In this document: piece by piece, positions 35,211-44,116 of the stretch
Position numbering within the stretch: position 1 is the stretch's first letter
Layout of the letters: every line of letters begins with the position of its first letter
Assembly (NCBI GenBank): GCA_016191955.1
Contig: JACPVC010000185.1
Coordinates: 1 to 53,097, forward strand
DNA length: 53,097 nt
Direction: 5' to 3'
DNA from: Chloroflexota bacterium
GTDB lineage: Bacteria; Chloroflexota; Anaerolineae; Anaerolineales; Villigracilaceae
Program-made: the position numbers and the translations under genes
The notes under the pieces: generated by a model
Seen by the model: the letters and a program-made list of their open reading frames with translations, nothing else
Database searches by the model: none
Told to the model about the DNA's origin: nothing

Positions 35211-36722
35211 TTACGGGATCAAGCAATCAGCGCTCCACACAACATAAACGCCTAAAACTGCCATTTGCCGGCAGGAAGCGCTTGCTTCAAGTTCATTTGC
35301 CAGCCTTCTTTGGTTCTTCTTCGTAATGAGAATATCGCCAGCAGCAGCATCCAGACCAAGGTCCTTCAGGCATTGCAGGGTTTGCTCGTCTTTGCAGTAC
35401 GCCACACTACCCTGCAAGGTGCGCTGTTCATCATAGGTTCCCAGCCACTCGCTCCCCCACTTGGAGACGAACGGTTCGCGCTTCAAAACATACGGAAACC
35501 ACTCCGCCTCCGCCTGCCCGGCGACAAACAAGTATCTTGAATTCTCTGGCATATTTTCTTCGACATAGTCTGCTACATCGAACGCGTTGCGGTGAAGCAC
35601 AGGGACGGAATCCATCACTTCATTCATTCCATACCCTGCCACCTGGAAAATGGAAACAAGGATGCAGCCAATCAAAGCGGATTGAATCCATTTTGACCGA
35701 AACCATTCCGCGCCCGCAACAAAACTGACGCCGACCAGCATGGCGATCACCAACACAAGGAAACGGTCGCCTTCAGGTGAGAGCACCAGAGTCATAGCCA
35801 TCAGCACGGCAGGGATGCCAAACTGTCGTCTATATATCAAGTAAATTATCGCCAGCCCCGCTAAAGCAAACCCGATCACGGGGATGGGAACACCCATGAA
35901 CTTCCCACTCAGCCATCCCCAGAGAGCGCTGGCTTGTCCAAACACATCCAGGAAGGCAGCATTATCGTGACTTGAAAAAGCATGCTTGAAAACCTGCACA
36001 CCGTAACGAGTGATCATTAAATACAGCCATGGAATACCAACCAAACCTCCTGTCAAAAAGGTCAAGAAGGTTGTCTTCAAGGCTTTTACGCGAAACCCGG
36101 CGATCCCCCAACATGCTACCCACAAGAAAAAAAACAAACCATAAAATAGGTGGGTCAAACTAGTCAAGCCGAGGAATATTCCTGTTAGCACGGCAAACAG
36201 GCGCTTCTCTTCTTCGAGGGCGCGGTAAAAACAATAAAACCCGCTCAACATCAGAAAGAACGCAAGTCCGCGCACCATGCCCGCAGACCAGGTATGGTTA
36301 TAGTATAAGATCGGCGAAAAAAGGAGGAAGGCTGTCGAGAAAAACGCCGCCCAAAATGAGGCTGTCATTTTTTCAACCAGCAAAAACAAAGGCACCAGTG
36401 AAAGGAGGCTGAACAACGGGGGAACGAATCGAAGATAGGTGATGGATGAAACGTCGAACAGATCGGTGACGAAAGCCATCACATAAAAACCGAGCGGTGG
36501 ATAGGCGAATAGAACGCCGCCGGGTCCGTAAAACGGAATCGTCTCCGGCAACAAATAACGGTTGTCGGAAATCTGTTCCGCCGTCCACGTGTACATGCCT
36601 GAAAACCCCAGCGGCATTTCAAAACGAAAGGCATTATAGAAAAGAAAGACAGCGCTCGTCAAAAACAAAAAGACGAGCGAGACGGTTTTCCACAAGCCTA
36701 ATTTTGCAATATCACGAACCAT
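35211..36722 (-). CDS. GT-C type membrane glycosyltransferase-like protein
   Basis: A 503-residue protein with about ten or eleven N-terminal membrane helices and a soluble C-terminal domain from about residue 365. Polytopic proteins of this layout with NHTWSAGMVRGLAFF and a first-loop region like YPPLGFYVMAFVTDLF resemble the GT39/GT83 (ArnT, PMT-like) group. A clear catalytic aspartate pair in the first loop is not evident. A role transferring sugars from lipid carriers at the outside face is possible; I cannot name a substrate. It lies between the AOR gene and an aminotransferase gene and may be unrelated to their pathway. Confidence 0.6.
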   Translation of the reverse strand: MVRDIAKLGLWKTVSLVFLFLTSAVFLFYNAFRFEMPLGFSGMYTWTAEQISDNRYLLPETIPFYGPGGVLFAYPPLGFYVMAFVTDLFDVSSITYLRFVPPLFSLLSLVPLFLLVEKMTASFWAAFFSTAFLLFSPILYYNHTWSAGMVRGLAFFLMLSGFYCFYRALEEEKRLFAVLTGIFLGLTSLTHLFYGLFFFLWVACWGIAGFRVKALKTTFLTFLTGGLVGIPWLYLMITRYGVQVFKHAFSSHDNAAFLDVFGQASALWGWLSGKFMGVPIPVIGFALAGLAIIYLIYRRQFGIPAVLMAMTLVLSPEGDRFLVLVIAMLVGVSFVAGAEWFRSKWIQSALIGCILVSIFQVAGYGMNEVMDSVPVLHRNAFDVADYVEENMPENSRYLFVAGQAEAEWFPYVLKREPFVSKWGSEWLGTYDEQRTLQGSVAYCKDEQTLQCLKDLGLDAAAGDILITKKNQRRLANELEASASCRQMAVLGVYVVWSADCLIP

Positions 36723-36736
36723 GGTGAAACCAGTTC

Positions 36737-38095
36737 CTAGGCAAACAAACTCCGCACGGCTTCGCGGAAAACCTTCGTATGGTAGTCCACATCTGCCTCG
36801 GTGGTTTCGGGCGAGATAAGCGCCATGTTATGAAAGGGTGTCATCAGGATGCCGCGATTGAGCGCGAAGAGATGCATATAGCGGTCGAGTTCAGGATCGA
36901 CAGCCGCGTGGGCTTCTCCGCCATTTTTGGGAGGAGTTGGACGGAACCAATACTCGGAACGATTACCCAAGCGCTTCACGATCCAGGGGAGGTTGGATTC
37001 CGCGATCACGCCTTCGACTCCCGCTGTGAATTGTTCCTGCAACTTCGTCGCCTTGGCGTAGAACTCATCCGTCAACACGTTTTGCAATGTGGCTTTCATC
37101 GCCGCAATAGACAGGGCGTTGCCCGACAACGTCCCACCGATGCCGCCCACATCGGCATCGTCCACGGCGAGTTTGTCGGCGAAGGCTTCGGAGACTTCTT
37201 CGGTAAAGCCATAGATCGCAGCGGGGACGCCTCCAGCGAGGGGTTTGCCTAAGGTCAAGAAATCAGGCTGAAGACCGTGTGAGGCGGTGTATCCGCCGGG
37301 TCCCGTGCAGATGGTGTGAGTCTCATCGATGATGAGATACGTCCCATATTTGCGAGTCATCGAGCGCAGGGCTTCGTGGTAGCCAGGGTCGGGATGGATG
37401 ATGCCGATGTTGGTCATGGCGGGTTCGGCGAGGACGGCGGCGACGTCACGAGCGGAGAGGGCGGTTTCGAGTGCGGCGATGTCGTTGAATTCGATGACCT
37501 TGGAAGTTTCACGCGGGTCAATTTGTGGACCCATGTTGTTGGGACGCGACATGGGCGTGCCTTCTTCGTCGAGCGTGATGAAGGTTTCGTCCACCGAGCC
37601 GTGATAGCAATAGTTGAAAACGAGAATTTTGGAGCGACCCGTAATAAGACGCGCCATGCGCAGTGCAAATCGATTTGCGTCGGTAGCGGTGAGGGCGAAT
37701 TGCCAATACGGAAGTTTGAAGCGGCGCTGCAACTCCTCGCCCACCCAAATGACATCCTCAAACGGTAGCATGAGCGTGATGCCGTTTTGAATCTGCTCGG
37801 TGATGGCTTTCACTGTGGCATCGGGCGCATGACCTGTCATCGCGCCTGTGTCGCCGAGGCAGAAGTCAATATAGTCGTTGCCATCCACGTCGGTGAAGTG
37901 CGCACCCTTCGCTTCTTTGACGAAGACGGGGAACGACCCCGCCCAACGGATCATCCACAGCATAGGCACGCCACCATGCAAAGACTTGCGCGCACGCTGG
38001 TAAAGCTCAAAGGATTTGGGGTGGTTCTTGTGAAAGAGGCTTTCTTCTTGTTTGAGGAGTTGGTTGAGTTTGTTGCGATCCATGGATGGAGTCAT
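36737..38095 (-). CDS. PLP class III aminotransferase, GSA-aminomutase-like
   Basis: A 452-residue fold-type I enzyme. Landmarks are LTATDANRFALRMARLITGRSKI near residue 137, YLIIDETHTICTGPGGYTASHGLQPDFLTLGKPLAGGVPAAIYGF near 253, where the aspartate binds the pyridine nitrogen and the lysine in TLGKPLAGG forms the Schiff base. It resembles HemL-type aminotransferases, but ECF wording differs from true GSA aminomutase, so I do not call hemL. No ribosome site is visible. It is 58 bp from gabT-like gene, separated by a 14-bp inverted repeat. It likely transaminates an amine or omega-amino acid. Confidence 0.82.
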   Translation of the reverse strand: MTPSMDRNKLNQLLKQEESLFHKNHPKSFELYQRARKSLHGGVPMLWMIRWAGSFPVFVKEAKGAHFTDVDGNDYIDFCLGDTGAMTGHAPDATVKAITEQIQNGITLMLPFEDVIWVGEELQRRFKLPYWQFALTATDANRFALRMARLITGRSKILVFNYCYHGSVDETFITLDEEGTPMSRPNNMGPQIDPRETSKVIEFNDIAALETALSARDVAAVLAEPAMTNIGIIHPDPGYHEALRSMTRKYGTYLIIDETHTICTGPGGYTASHGLQPDFLTLGKPLAGGVPAAIYGFTEEVSEAFADKLAVDDADVGGIGGTLSGNALSIAAMKATLQNVLTDEFYAKATKLQEQFTAGVEGVIAESNLPWIVKRLGNRSEYWFRPTPPKNGGEAHAAVDPELDRYMHLFALNRGILMTPFHNMALISPETTEADVDYHTKVFREAVRSLFA

Positions 38096-38109
38096 GATTT
38101 TTTTCTATG

Positions 38110-38150
38110 TGTCAAAAGTCAAAAGTCGGATCGACCTTTGACTTTTGACA
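38110..38150. repeat. 14-bp perfect inverted repeat between two aminotransferase genes
   Basis: The arms TGTCAAAAGTCAAA (38110-38123) and TTTGACTTTTGACA (38137-38150) are perfectly complementary around a 13-nt loop. Each arm contains a repeated GTCAAAA. It lies directly before the GSA-like aminotransferase start and could be an operator or a terminator/attenuator. Confidence 0.7.
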
Positions 38151-38153
38151 GAT

Positions 38154-39437
38154 TTAATTTACGGTTTCTTTCACGGCTTCGCCGAAGATCTTCAAGCCGT
38201 CGTTGATCTGATCAGACGTAACATTCAACGGGGGAATCCAACGCAGAGTATTGTCGTAGGTGCCGCACGAAAGCAGGAGCATACCCTTCTCTTCCGCCTT
38301 GTGGATGACTTCTTTGACGAGCGGTTTGGCTTTCGCCTGACTACCCTCCACGATGAACTCGGTACCCACCATCAATCCCTTACCGCGCACATCACCGATC
38401 TGCGGATATTCTTCCTGCAATTTGTGGAGTCCCGTCATCAACTGGACTCCTTTCTCGGCGGCATTTTCCAACATCTTCTCTTCACGCATCACGCGGATGG
38501 TGGCAACTCCCGCCGCGCAGGCGACAGCATTCCCACCGTAGGTCCCGCCGATCGAACCGACATCCAACTTCTTCATAATATCCGTGCGGCTGAATACAGC
38601 GGAGAGCGGCATACCGGAGGCAATCCCTTTCGCGGCGGTAATAATGTCGGGAACGACTCCGAAATGTTCAAGCGCAAACCACTTCCCCGTGCGACCAAAG
38701 CCGGACTGGACTTCGTCGAAGATCAGCATAATGCCTTGCCTGTCGCAAATCTCGCGCAGTCCCTTCATGAAAGACGTGGGCGGGACGATATAGCCACCCT
38801 CACCCAACACAGACTCGATCAAGATGGCAGCCGTATCTTTCGGGGCGGTCTGCGAAGCAAGCAAGTATTCCAACTGTTCAAGCGCATACTGGCTGGCTTG
38901 TTCTTCAGTCATTTTCAAATGGAAGGCGTATGGGAAAGGCGAGACGTAAATCCCGCCAGGGAGCGGAGCAAAGCCGGTTCGGTAGCTCGTCTTGGACGTG
39001 GTCAATGCCATCGTGGCGTGAGTCCGCCCGTGGAAGGAGCCATTGAAGACGATCACATTCGGTCTGCCCGTAGCGGCTTTTGCGATCTTGACCGCGTTCT
39101 CCAACGCCTCCGCGCCAGAGTTGGCAAAGTAGAAACTATCCATTGAAGGCGGTACGATCTTGCGCAATTCTTCAATGAGTTGCAGCATCGGTTTGTGGAT
39201 GACGATATTCGCCTGCGCATGAAGGAACAAGCCCGCCTGCTCACGGATCGCTTCCACCACCTTGGGGTGACAGTGACCGGTATTCGTCACACCGATGCCG
39301 CTGGTGAAGTCCAGCAGCTTCTTGCCGTCGTCGGTATAAATGTATGAACCTTCTGCGCGGTCCGCGACGAAGTTGAAAATGCGACTCCACGCGGGAGTCA
39401 TGTGAGAAAAATTATCCTGATACAGTTGATTGGTCAT
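38154..39437 (-). CDS. 4-aminobutyrate-type aminotransferase (class III)
   Basis: A 427-residue class III PLP enzyme in the GabT-like group. It has GKKLLDFTSGIGVTNTGH near residue 33, YFANSGAEALENAVKIAKA near 102, GSFHGRTHATMALT near 132, LIFDEVQSGFGRTG near 228 and IITAAKGIASGMPLSAV (the Schiff-base lysine) near 255. Family members turn GABA or other omega-amines plus 2-oxoglutarate into the semialdehyde. AAGGA lies 6 nt before the ATG. With the putrescine aminotransferase and dehydrogenases in this window it supports a polyamine/GABA catabolic role. Acetylornithine aminotransferase is an alternative. Confidence 0.87.
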   Translation of the reverse strand: MTNQLYQDNFSHMTPAWSRIFNFVADRAEGSYIYTDDGKKLLDFTSGIGVTNTGHCHPKVVEAIREQAGLFLHAQANIVIHKPMLQLIEELRKIVPPSMDSFYFANSGAEALENAVKIAKAATGRPNVIVFNGSFHGRTHATMALTTSKTSYRTGFAPLPGGIYVSPFPYAFHLKMTEEQASQYALEQLEYLLASQTAPKDTAAILIESVLGEGGYIVPPTSFMKGLREICDRQGIMLIFDEVQSGFGRTGKWFALEHFGVVPDIITAAKGIASGMPLSAVFSRTDIMKKLDVGSIGGTYGGNAVACAAGVATIRVMREEKMLENAAEKGVQLMTGLHKLQEEYPQIGDVRGKGLMVGTEFIVEGSQAKAKPLVKEVIHKAEEKGMLLLSCGTYDNTLRWIPPLNVTSDQINDGLKIFGEAVKETVN

Positions 39438-39510
39438 GAGAATCCTTTGGAACTGAAATTTTTTAACTAACAGGGTTGCGTGCTACCGATCAACATGCTA
39501 AACTCTAGAC

Positions 39511-39747
39511 ATGGATTTTGAAATCGTTAGCAACATTGAAAACATAGAGACTATAGCGATTGGTTCAAGTATCCGCGTCTTTGAATATTTACAGAAAACT
39601 TATGGGCATGGACGCTGGCGAAAACTTAAAGGCACTGCAACGGTCAAAATCCCAAACGGACAATTCCGTCATGTCGAACTTCATTGGTACGAGGCGCACG
39701 GAATTGGCAAACGAGATATAAAAATTAAGTATTACCTGGACGAATAA
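39511..39747 (+). CDS. Small conserved-looking protein of unknown function, gene 1 of a pair
   Basis: A 78-residue basic protein. It begins MDFEIVSNIENIETIAIGSSIR, then LQKTYGHGRWRKLKGTATV, and ends HWYEAHGIGKRDIKIKYYL. I recall similar small proteins in cyanobacteria and Chloroflexota but cannot name a domain. The WRKLKG and HWYEAHGIGKR motifs may bind nucleic acid. Gene 2 starts 2 nt after its stop, so they form an operon. TAAACT just before the ATG could be a -10 box giving a leaderless message. The pair is a candidate toxin-antitoxin-like or accessory module, without direct evidence. Confidence 0.65.
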   Translation: MDFEIVSNIENIETIAIGSSIRVFEYLQKTYGHGRWRKLKGTATVKIPNGQFRHVELHWYEAHGIGKRDIKIKYYLDE

Positions 39748-39749
39748 TC

Positions 39750-39971
39750 ATGAGTACACACAAAAAATTCGTTATCTGTATCAACAACAAAAACCATGAA
39801 GCGTCTCTGATCCCGCGGAAAATCTACGAAGTTATTCCTGATGAACGCGCCGAAAAGGATGATTTTATAAGGATCATAGATGAGAGCGGGGAAGACTATC
39901 TATATCACACCAACCAGTTTGTCTTTCTTGAGCTTCCTCTGGAAATTGAGCAGGCATTGGTGGCTGCTTAA
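39750..39971 (+). CDS. Small protein of unknown function, gene 2 of a pair
   Basis: A 73-residue acidic protein: FVICINNKNHEASLIPRKIYEVIPDERAEKDDFIRIIDESGEDYLYHTNQF. It looks like a single small beta domain, with the IDESGEDYLY motif. Similar sequences seem common as tails of gene pairs (recalled only). The opposite charge of its partner (basic, 39511) would suit a complex. It ends 12 bp before a strong terminator. No function is assigned. Confidence 0.65.
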   Translation: MSTHKKFVICINNKNHEASLIPRKIYEVIPDERAEKDDFIRIIDESGEDYLYHTNQFVFLELPLEIEQALVAA

Positions 39972-39982
39972 CTCCTTTCATA

Positions 39983-40019
39983 AAATTGGGGATGAGATGT
40001 TGCATCTCATCCCCAATTT
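39983..40019. terminator. Bidirectional rho-independent terminator
   Basis: A 17-bp perfect stem (AAATTGGGGATGAGATG and its complement) with a 3-nt loop, A run at the left and T run at the right. It ends both the small gene pair and, on the other strand, the second AOR-like gene. Confidence 0.93.
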
Positions 40020-40047
40020 CTAATCACCAATTACTACTTTCCACTTT

Positions 40048-41955
40048 CTACGCCGGTAAATATTCCGCCGCCCATTCCACGTTGTGTTTCTTCAACGTCT
40101 CAGGAGTGGGTACTCCGTTGTTCGTCCAACCTGCCAGCTTGTAGTAGGTATCGAGAGCAGATTCAACTTCCTCGTGAGTCAGAGCGAAACCGGCAGTGGG
40201 ACCAGTTCCTTTCAACTCCTTGAAGAACTTCTTGGGCAGTTTATCTGCATTGCGGGTCAAACCTTCGCGGGCGTTGAACACGCGGAAAAGGTCAAGGCGG
40301 CGGCGTCCGACGGTCATCAATTCTTCGAGGGTCAAATCCCAGCCTGTGACCGAGTTGATCATGTTCACAGTGTCCTTGCCGTCGTAAAGCGTCCAGGTGG
40401 GACCGTAAACGAACTGGCAAAGTTCAGCCGAGTCGAGCATGGAGTAGAAGACTTCGGTCTCATACGTGAAGCGGACTTTTTCCTCAGTGAGCGAGTAAGC
40501 CGGTTGCGGCGAACCCAGCCCAATTTGCTTGAGGCGGTCAAGGTTGAAATCACCCACGCCTTCTTCGTAATAGGGATCGTGCTCAGAGGATTGATGATCG
40601 GCGCCAAAGGGATTGACCGCGTAGATGAGCGCCAGTGAGCGCTTGGCATGCGGCATGTGCGCCGGGGCTTCCGCGCCTTTGACGGTGATGAGGCATTCAT
40701 CCGCACCGTTGCCCCATTTCTTCGCCGCGCGTTCAGAGCCCATGCCGAGGGTTTTGCCAAATTCGCCTTCACCCTTAACCAACATATTTAATGCGGCAAG
40801 CATTGCTTCGGCGTTCCCAAATTTCAGGTCTAAACCGCCAACCTGTTCTTTAGTGACAATTCCTTTTTCGTAGCATTCCATGGCAAAGGCGATGGTTGCG
40901 CCAGCCGCAATGGTGTCTACGGCATATTCGTTACAAATCTGGTTGGCGACCGAAACCGCAGTAAGATCATCCACACCGCAGTAGGAACCAAACGTACCAA
41001 GCGTTTCATATTCAGGTCCACCATAACGCGGGTCGACCTTGTACGGACCATCCTTGATTTCCACCACGCGCTTGCATTTAACCACGCAGGCGTAGCAGGT
41101 ATCGCGCTCTTTCAAAATAGTCTCAGCCATTTTCTCGCCGCTGATCGGGTCACAGCCTTCAAACTGACCTTCGTTATAGTTGCGGGTTGGCAGAGTACCG
41201 ATAGTATTGTTGAACAACACTACAACAGCTGTACCGAACTTCGCAAGCCCATCCATATCACCATTCTCAGGGATGGCTTTGGGGCCAATGCGGTTCAGCT
41301 CAGTCAATGCTTTTTGGTTGGCAAGTTTCACCTTGCCGGTTCCGCGCACAACCACAGCTTTGAGATTTTTAGACGCCATCACCAGCCCCATGCCGGTGCG
41401 TCCGTTATGGCGGTTGGACATGCTCACAAGCGACGAGAACAACACGCCGTTTTCCGCGCCGATGCCATGCTGAAGAATCTCCGCCTTGGAGTCAACTTCC
41501 TTATGCATGATGTCATCTACTTCGCCAGACAGTTTTCCCATCAAATGCGAAGCGTCACGCAGTTCAAATTTCCCATCCACAATGCAAAGGTACACAGGCT
41601 TCGCAGATTTCCCCTTGATCACAATTCCATCAAAGCCAGCAAACTTCAATTCAGCCGGGAAAAAGCCACCACTCTGCGAGTCGCCGATGCCGCCGCTGAT
41701 CGGCGATTTGGCATTCGCATTCAAACGGCTCTGCCCCGAGATCGCCGCACCTGTCGTCACACCCGTGAACAACGTCAAAACATTTTCAGGACTAAGCGGG
41801 TCGGCGCCCTTCGGCATATCGCGCAAGATGTAATGCATCCCCATCGCGCTCCCACCCAGATACTTGCGGTAAAAAGCCTCATTCGGCTCTTCCACCGTCA
41901 TCGCGCCTTTCGTCAAATCAACGTGCAGGATCTTTCCGTTATAACCGTTCGGCAT
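40048..41955 (-). CDS. Aldehyde:ferredoxin oxidoreductase family protein (second copy)
   Basis: A 635-residue AOR-family enzyme, longer than the first. It has ILHVDLTKGAMTVEEP at the start, LTLFTGVTTGA and NAKSPISGGIGDSQSGGFF in the pterin region (58-99), NRHNGRTGMGLVMASKNLKAVV near 181, and the cluster cysteines Cys287, 290 and 294 (CYACVVKC), which show the classic C-x2-C-x3-C. A later LCQFVYGPTW near 515 may supply the fourth ligand. Tungsten-dependent oxidation of an aldehyde or a related reaction is expected. GGAGG lies before the ATG. The two AOR genes are clearly different subfamilies, so probably use different substrates. Confidence 0.88.
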   Translation of the reverse strand: MPNGYNGKILHVDLTKGAMTVEEPNEAFYRKYLGGSAMGMHYILRDMPKGADPLSPENVLTLFTGVTTGAAISGQSRLNANAKSPISGGIGDSQSGGFFPAELKFAGFDGIVIKGKSAKPVYLCIVDGKFELRDASHLMGKLSGEVDDIMHKEVDSKAEILQHGIGAENGVLFSSLVSMSNRHNGRTGMGLVMASKNLKAVVVRGTGKVKLANQKALTELNRIGPKAIPENGDMDGLAKFGTAVVVLFNNTIGTLPTRNYNEGQFEGCDPISGEKMAETILKERDTCYACVVKCKRVVEIKDGPYKVDPRYGGPEYETLGTFGSYCGVDDLTAVSVANQICNEYAVDTIAAGATIAFAMECYEKGIVTKEQVGGLDLKFGNAEAMLAALNMLVKGEGEFGKTLGMGSERAAKKWGNGADECLITVKGAEAPAHMPHAKRSLALIYAVNPFGADHQSSEHDPYYEEGVGDFNLDRLKQIGLGSPQPAYSLTEEKVRFTYETEVFYSMLDSAELCQFVYGPTWTLYDGKDTVNMINSVTGWDLTLEELMTVGRRRLDLFRVFNAREGLTRNADKLPKKFFKELKGTGPTAGFALTHEEVESALDTYYKLAGWTNNGVPTPETLKKHNVEWAAEYLPA

Positions 41956-42100
41956 GACATCCTCCGTCAGAATTGTTTTTTTGAATTATATCGAATCGGC
42001 TGGGCTTTTCACAACCAGACTTTTCCGAAAGCGACAGCGAAACGGCTTCGATTAACTTTTTCCCACACGACCCGCCGCGCCTCCTTCCCAACCGACGGTT

Positions 42101-42248
42101 GATTCTGTTTTCTGACGCATTTCGGGAGTGCTCAAAGTCTGTTAGTAGTTTGGCTCAAGCCGCCGTCCTCGGCGGCGTTCTGCGAGTAAATCCTTCGCCG
42201 AGGACGGCGAAGGGAGCAGGTCATCGATTCTGTTTTCTGACGCATTTC
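42101..42248. repeat. 23-bp perfect direct repeats bracketing a palindrome
   Basis: The two identical 23-bp copies are at 42101-42123 and 42226-42248, a 125-bp period. Between them is an inverted repeat of 14 bp (CGCCGTCCTCGGCG at 42161-42174 against CGCCGAGGACGGCG at 42196-42209). The layout is that of a small REP/MITE-like module or of a tandem duplication. Confidence 0.85.
42153..42180. repeat. REP-like palindrome, copy 2
   Basis: GCTCAAGCCGCCGTCCTCGG and onward matches the copy at 30041-30070 almost fully (differences in one flank base and one loop base). It sits inside the direct-repeat module. Confidence 0.75.
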
Positions 42249-42319
42249 CTTCCCCGCAAACATTTCTCCGGAGTATATTACAATACCCCCGCAATCAAAC
42301 CCAATTCAAAGGAGCTTCC

Positions 42320-43125
42320 ATGACACTCCCGCCAAGCGATGGAAAACTATTTTTTGAACTGATGTGGAAACTGCAATACTACGCCAACCAGAAACGCGGT
42401 TTCCACAAAAACATCCGCTCAATGGAAGAATACGCCAGCCTTGATTCAAAGAAGAAATTAAATGCGCGCAACGAGTTGTGGAAAGACCCCGATTTAATTT
42501 CGGCATACGTTCGGGAAAACCCCGACAAATTGCCAGCCGAAGAACTACAAATCGTAGAAAAATGGACGCGCTTCATCCAAGGCTCTTTCTTCTTATTTCG
42601 TCATCTCAAAAAGGGATCGGTTTTCATCAAGGATGATCTGGTGTACTCAGTGCATGGGATTCAGGATCCGCTGGAGGAAGTGATTCCGACCTATGCGCTT
42701 CCCCAAATGGTTGAAGCAGTCCTGCTGCCCTTTAAAGGACAAATTGTTTACGATGGGTTACTCATGGGTTATAGAGTCCATTTTGGGGGCGGCATTCGCT
42801 CAGACCTTAACGATGCCTATAATGCCGCAAAGCAAAAAATCGAATCATTACCACGCTTGAACCTGAACTCACTCCCCCGGCCGTCATCAAACCAGGGAAA
42901 AACATTACGCCAAAACTCAGGGAAATATCCGATCTTCTGGCGAAACTTAAAGGGAATAACACGCTTCAAAACTCCGCGCTTAACCTTGCCCGGCTCAGTA
43001 TTGAAGCGGCACTCTTAGATGAACAAGGGAATCCGGCTCCAGGTGATATCGGCAAACAGGCTGATAGAATTTCCAAGACATCAAAACGACTGCTCAACCT
43101 GCTGGATATTATGGCGGATGAGTAA
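42320..43125 (+). pseudogene. Unknown gene with a -1 frameshift
   Basis: The ATG at 42320 has AAGGAG 6 nt upstream. The frame runs about 172 codons with good coding character (KLFFELMWKLQYYANQK, SVHGIQDPLEEVIPTYALPQM, GYRVHFGGGIRSDLNDAYNAAKQK) and then turns into a low-complexity tail. In the -1 frame, the sequence continues as LEPELTPPAVIKPGKN, ISDLLAKLKGNN, LLDEQGNPAPGDIGK and LLNLLDIMADE, ending at TAA 43123-43125. The switch is at the A6 run 42835-42840. A one-base indel (mutation or assembly error) is the simple reading, giving an intact protein of about 268 residues if corrected. I do not recognise the family. Confidence 0.7.
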
Positions 43126-43163
43126 TCCACCTTACGCGATACGAAATAAAAGGAGAAATCAAC

Positions 43164-44069
43164 TTGAATCGAAAATGGCTGTACCTGCTCGTCCCCATCA
43201 TACTCATTGCAGGGGTTTATCTTTGGAAGCCCGCGCAACCCGATAATTTATATGCCAACGCCCCCGCGGACCAGGTCGCCAGCCTGCAAGCGTTTCAAGA
43301 AAATTACCCACCCGCCCATCTCATAGTGAACGGCAGGGACTGGGAATATCTCGCCATCGGCGAAGGGGCAGAGACTGTCCTCTTCCTACACGGCATGACG
43401 GGTTCCTACGACATTTGGTGGCAGCAGATCGAAGCCTTGAAAGAAAGCTATCGGGTTATCTCAGTTACCTATCCGGCAGCCAACTCCCTCGGTGAAATGG
43501 AAGCGGGAGTCCTTGCCATCCTCGAACAGGAAGGCGTGAAAAATTTCAACGTCGTAGGCACATCACTCGGCGGATATTTCACCCAATATCTCGTCAGCAA
43601 ACAGCCAGACCGAATCACAAGCGCGGTATTTTCCAACACCTTCCCGCCCAATGACATCATTAAGGAAAAGAACGGCACCATCGGCGCAGCAATCCCTTAT
43701 TTGCCCGAATGGTTGGTGATGAACGTTTTGCGCGGCAGTTTTGAAACCGCCGTCTACCCCGCTTCCGGCAACGACGAGATGACGCTCGCCTTCCTCAATG
43801 AAATTAGTTATGGACGAATGCGCAAGCCGCAGGTGGCAGGGCGCTACAAATGCGTCGTGGAAAAATTTGATGCGCCTGCAAATACGACCATTCCCCTGCT
43901 CATCATCGAAGCCAGCAACGACCCGTTGGTGGAAGAAGCCTTGCGCGAAAGTCTTAAATCCACATACCTGCAAGCGAAGGTGATTACCGTAGATAATGGA
44001 CATTTCCCTTACATCGCCACGCCGGAGTTTTATACGCAACAGTTGGTTGATTTCTGGGAAAGTCAATAG
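43164..44069 (+). CDS. Alpha/beta hydrolase with N-terminal membrane anchor
   Basis: A 301-residue protein starting with TTG at 43164, AGGAG 8 nt upstream. The first 20 residues (WLYLLVPIILIAGVYL) are a membrane anchor or signal. The hydrolase fold has VLFLHGMTGSYDIWW near residue 70 (oxyanion HG), the nucleophile elbow VVGTSLGGYFTQ near 130, an aspartate in IEASNDPLVEE near 253 and the catalytic His in DNGHFPYI near 280. Substrate is unknown; an esterase is likely. It starts 38 nt after the frameshifted unknown gene, so they may be one transcript. Confidence 0.88.
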   Translation: MNRKWLYLLVPIILIAGVYLWKPAQPDNLYANAPADQVASLQAFQENYPPAHLIVNGRDWEYLAIGEGAETVLFLHGMTGSYDIWWQQIEALKESYRVISVTYPAANSLGEMEAGVLAILEQEGVKNFNVVGTSLGGYFTQYLVSKQPDRITSAVFSNTFPPNDIIKEKNGTIGAAIPYLPEWLVMNVLRGSFETAVYPASGNDEMTLAFLNEISYGRMRKPQVAGRYKCVVEKFDAPANTTIPLLIIEASNDPLVEEALRESLKSTYLQAKVITVDNGHFPYIATPEFYTQQLVDFWESQ

Positions 44070-44116
44070 TAAACTACCATCGCCATAGGCGGTGGCTTTT
44101 GGCGAACGCTCCAGTT

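Larger units (their letters stand above)
41956..42319. other. Non-coding repeat-bearing intergenic stretch
   Basis: This 364-bp stretch between the second AOR gene and the frameshifted unknown gene has no convincing gene. It holds a 23-bp direct repeat, a 14-bp inverted repeat and a REP-like palindrome, listed separately, and the start region of the plus-strand gene (AAGGAG). Confidence 0.7.

Noticed and set aside
36737..38095. hemL (glutamate-1-semialdehyde aminomutase)
   Set aside because: Fold is related, but key wording differs and no heme genes are near, so only a generic aminotransferase is called.
38145..39146. 333-codon plus-strand frame
   Set aside because: It is antisense to the GABA-type aminotransferase, has biased composition and no family likeness.
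41314..42102. 262-codon plus-strand frame
   Set aside because: Antisense to the second AOR gene; composition rich in Arg and His as in shadow frames.
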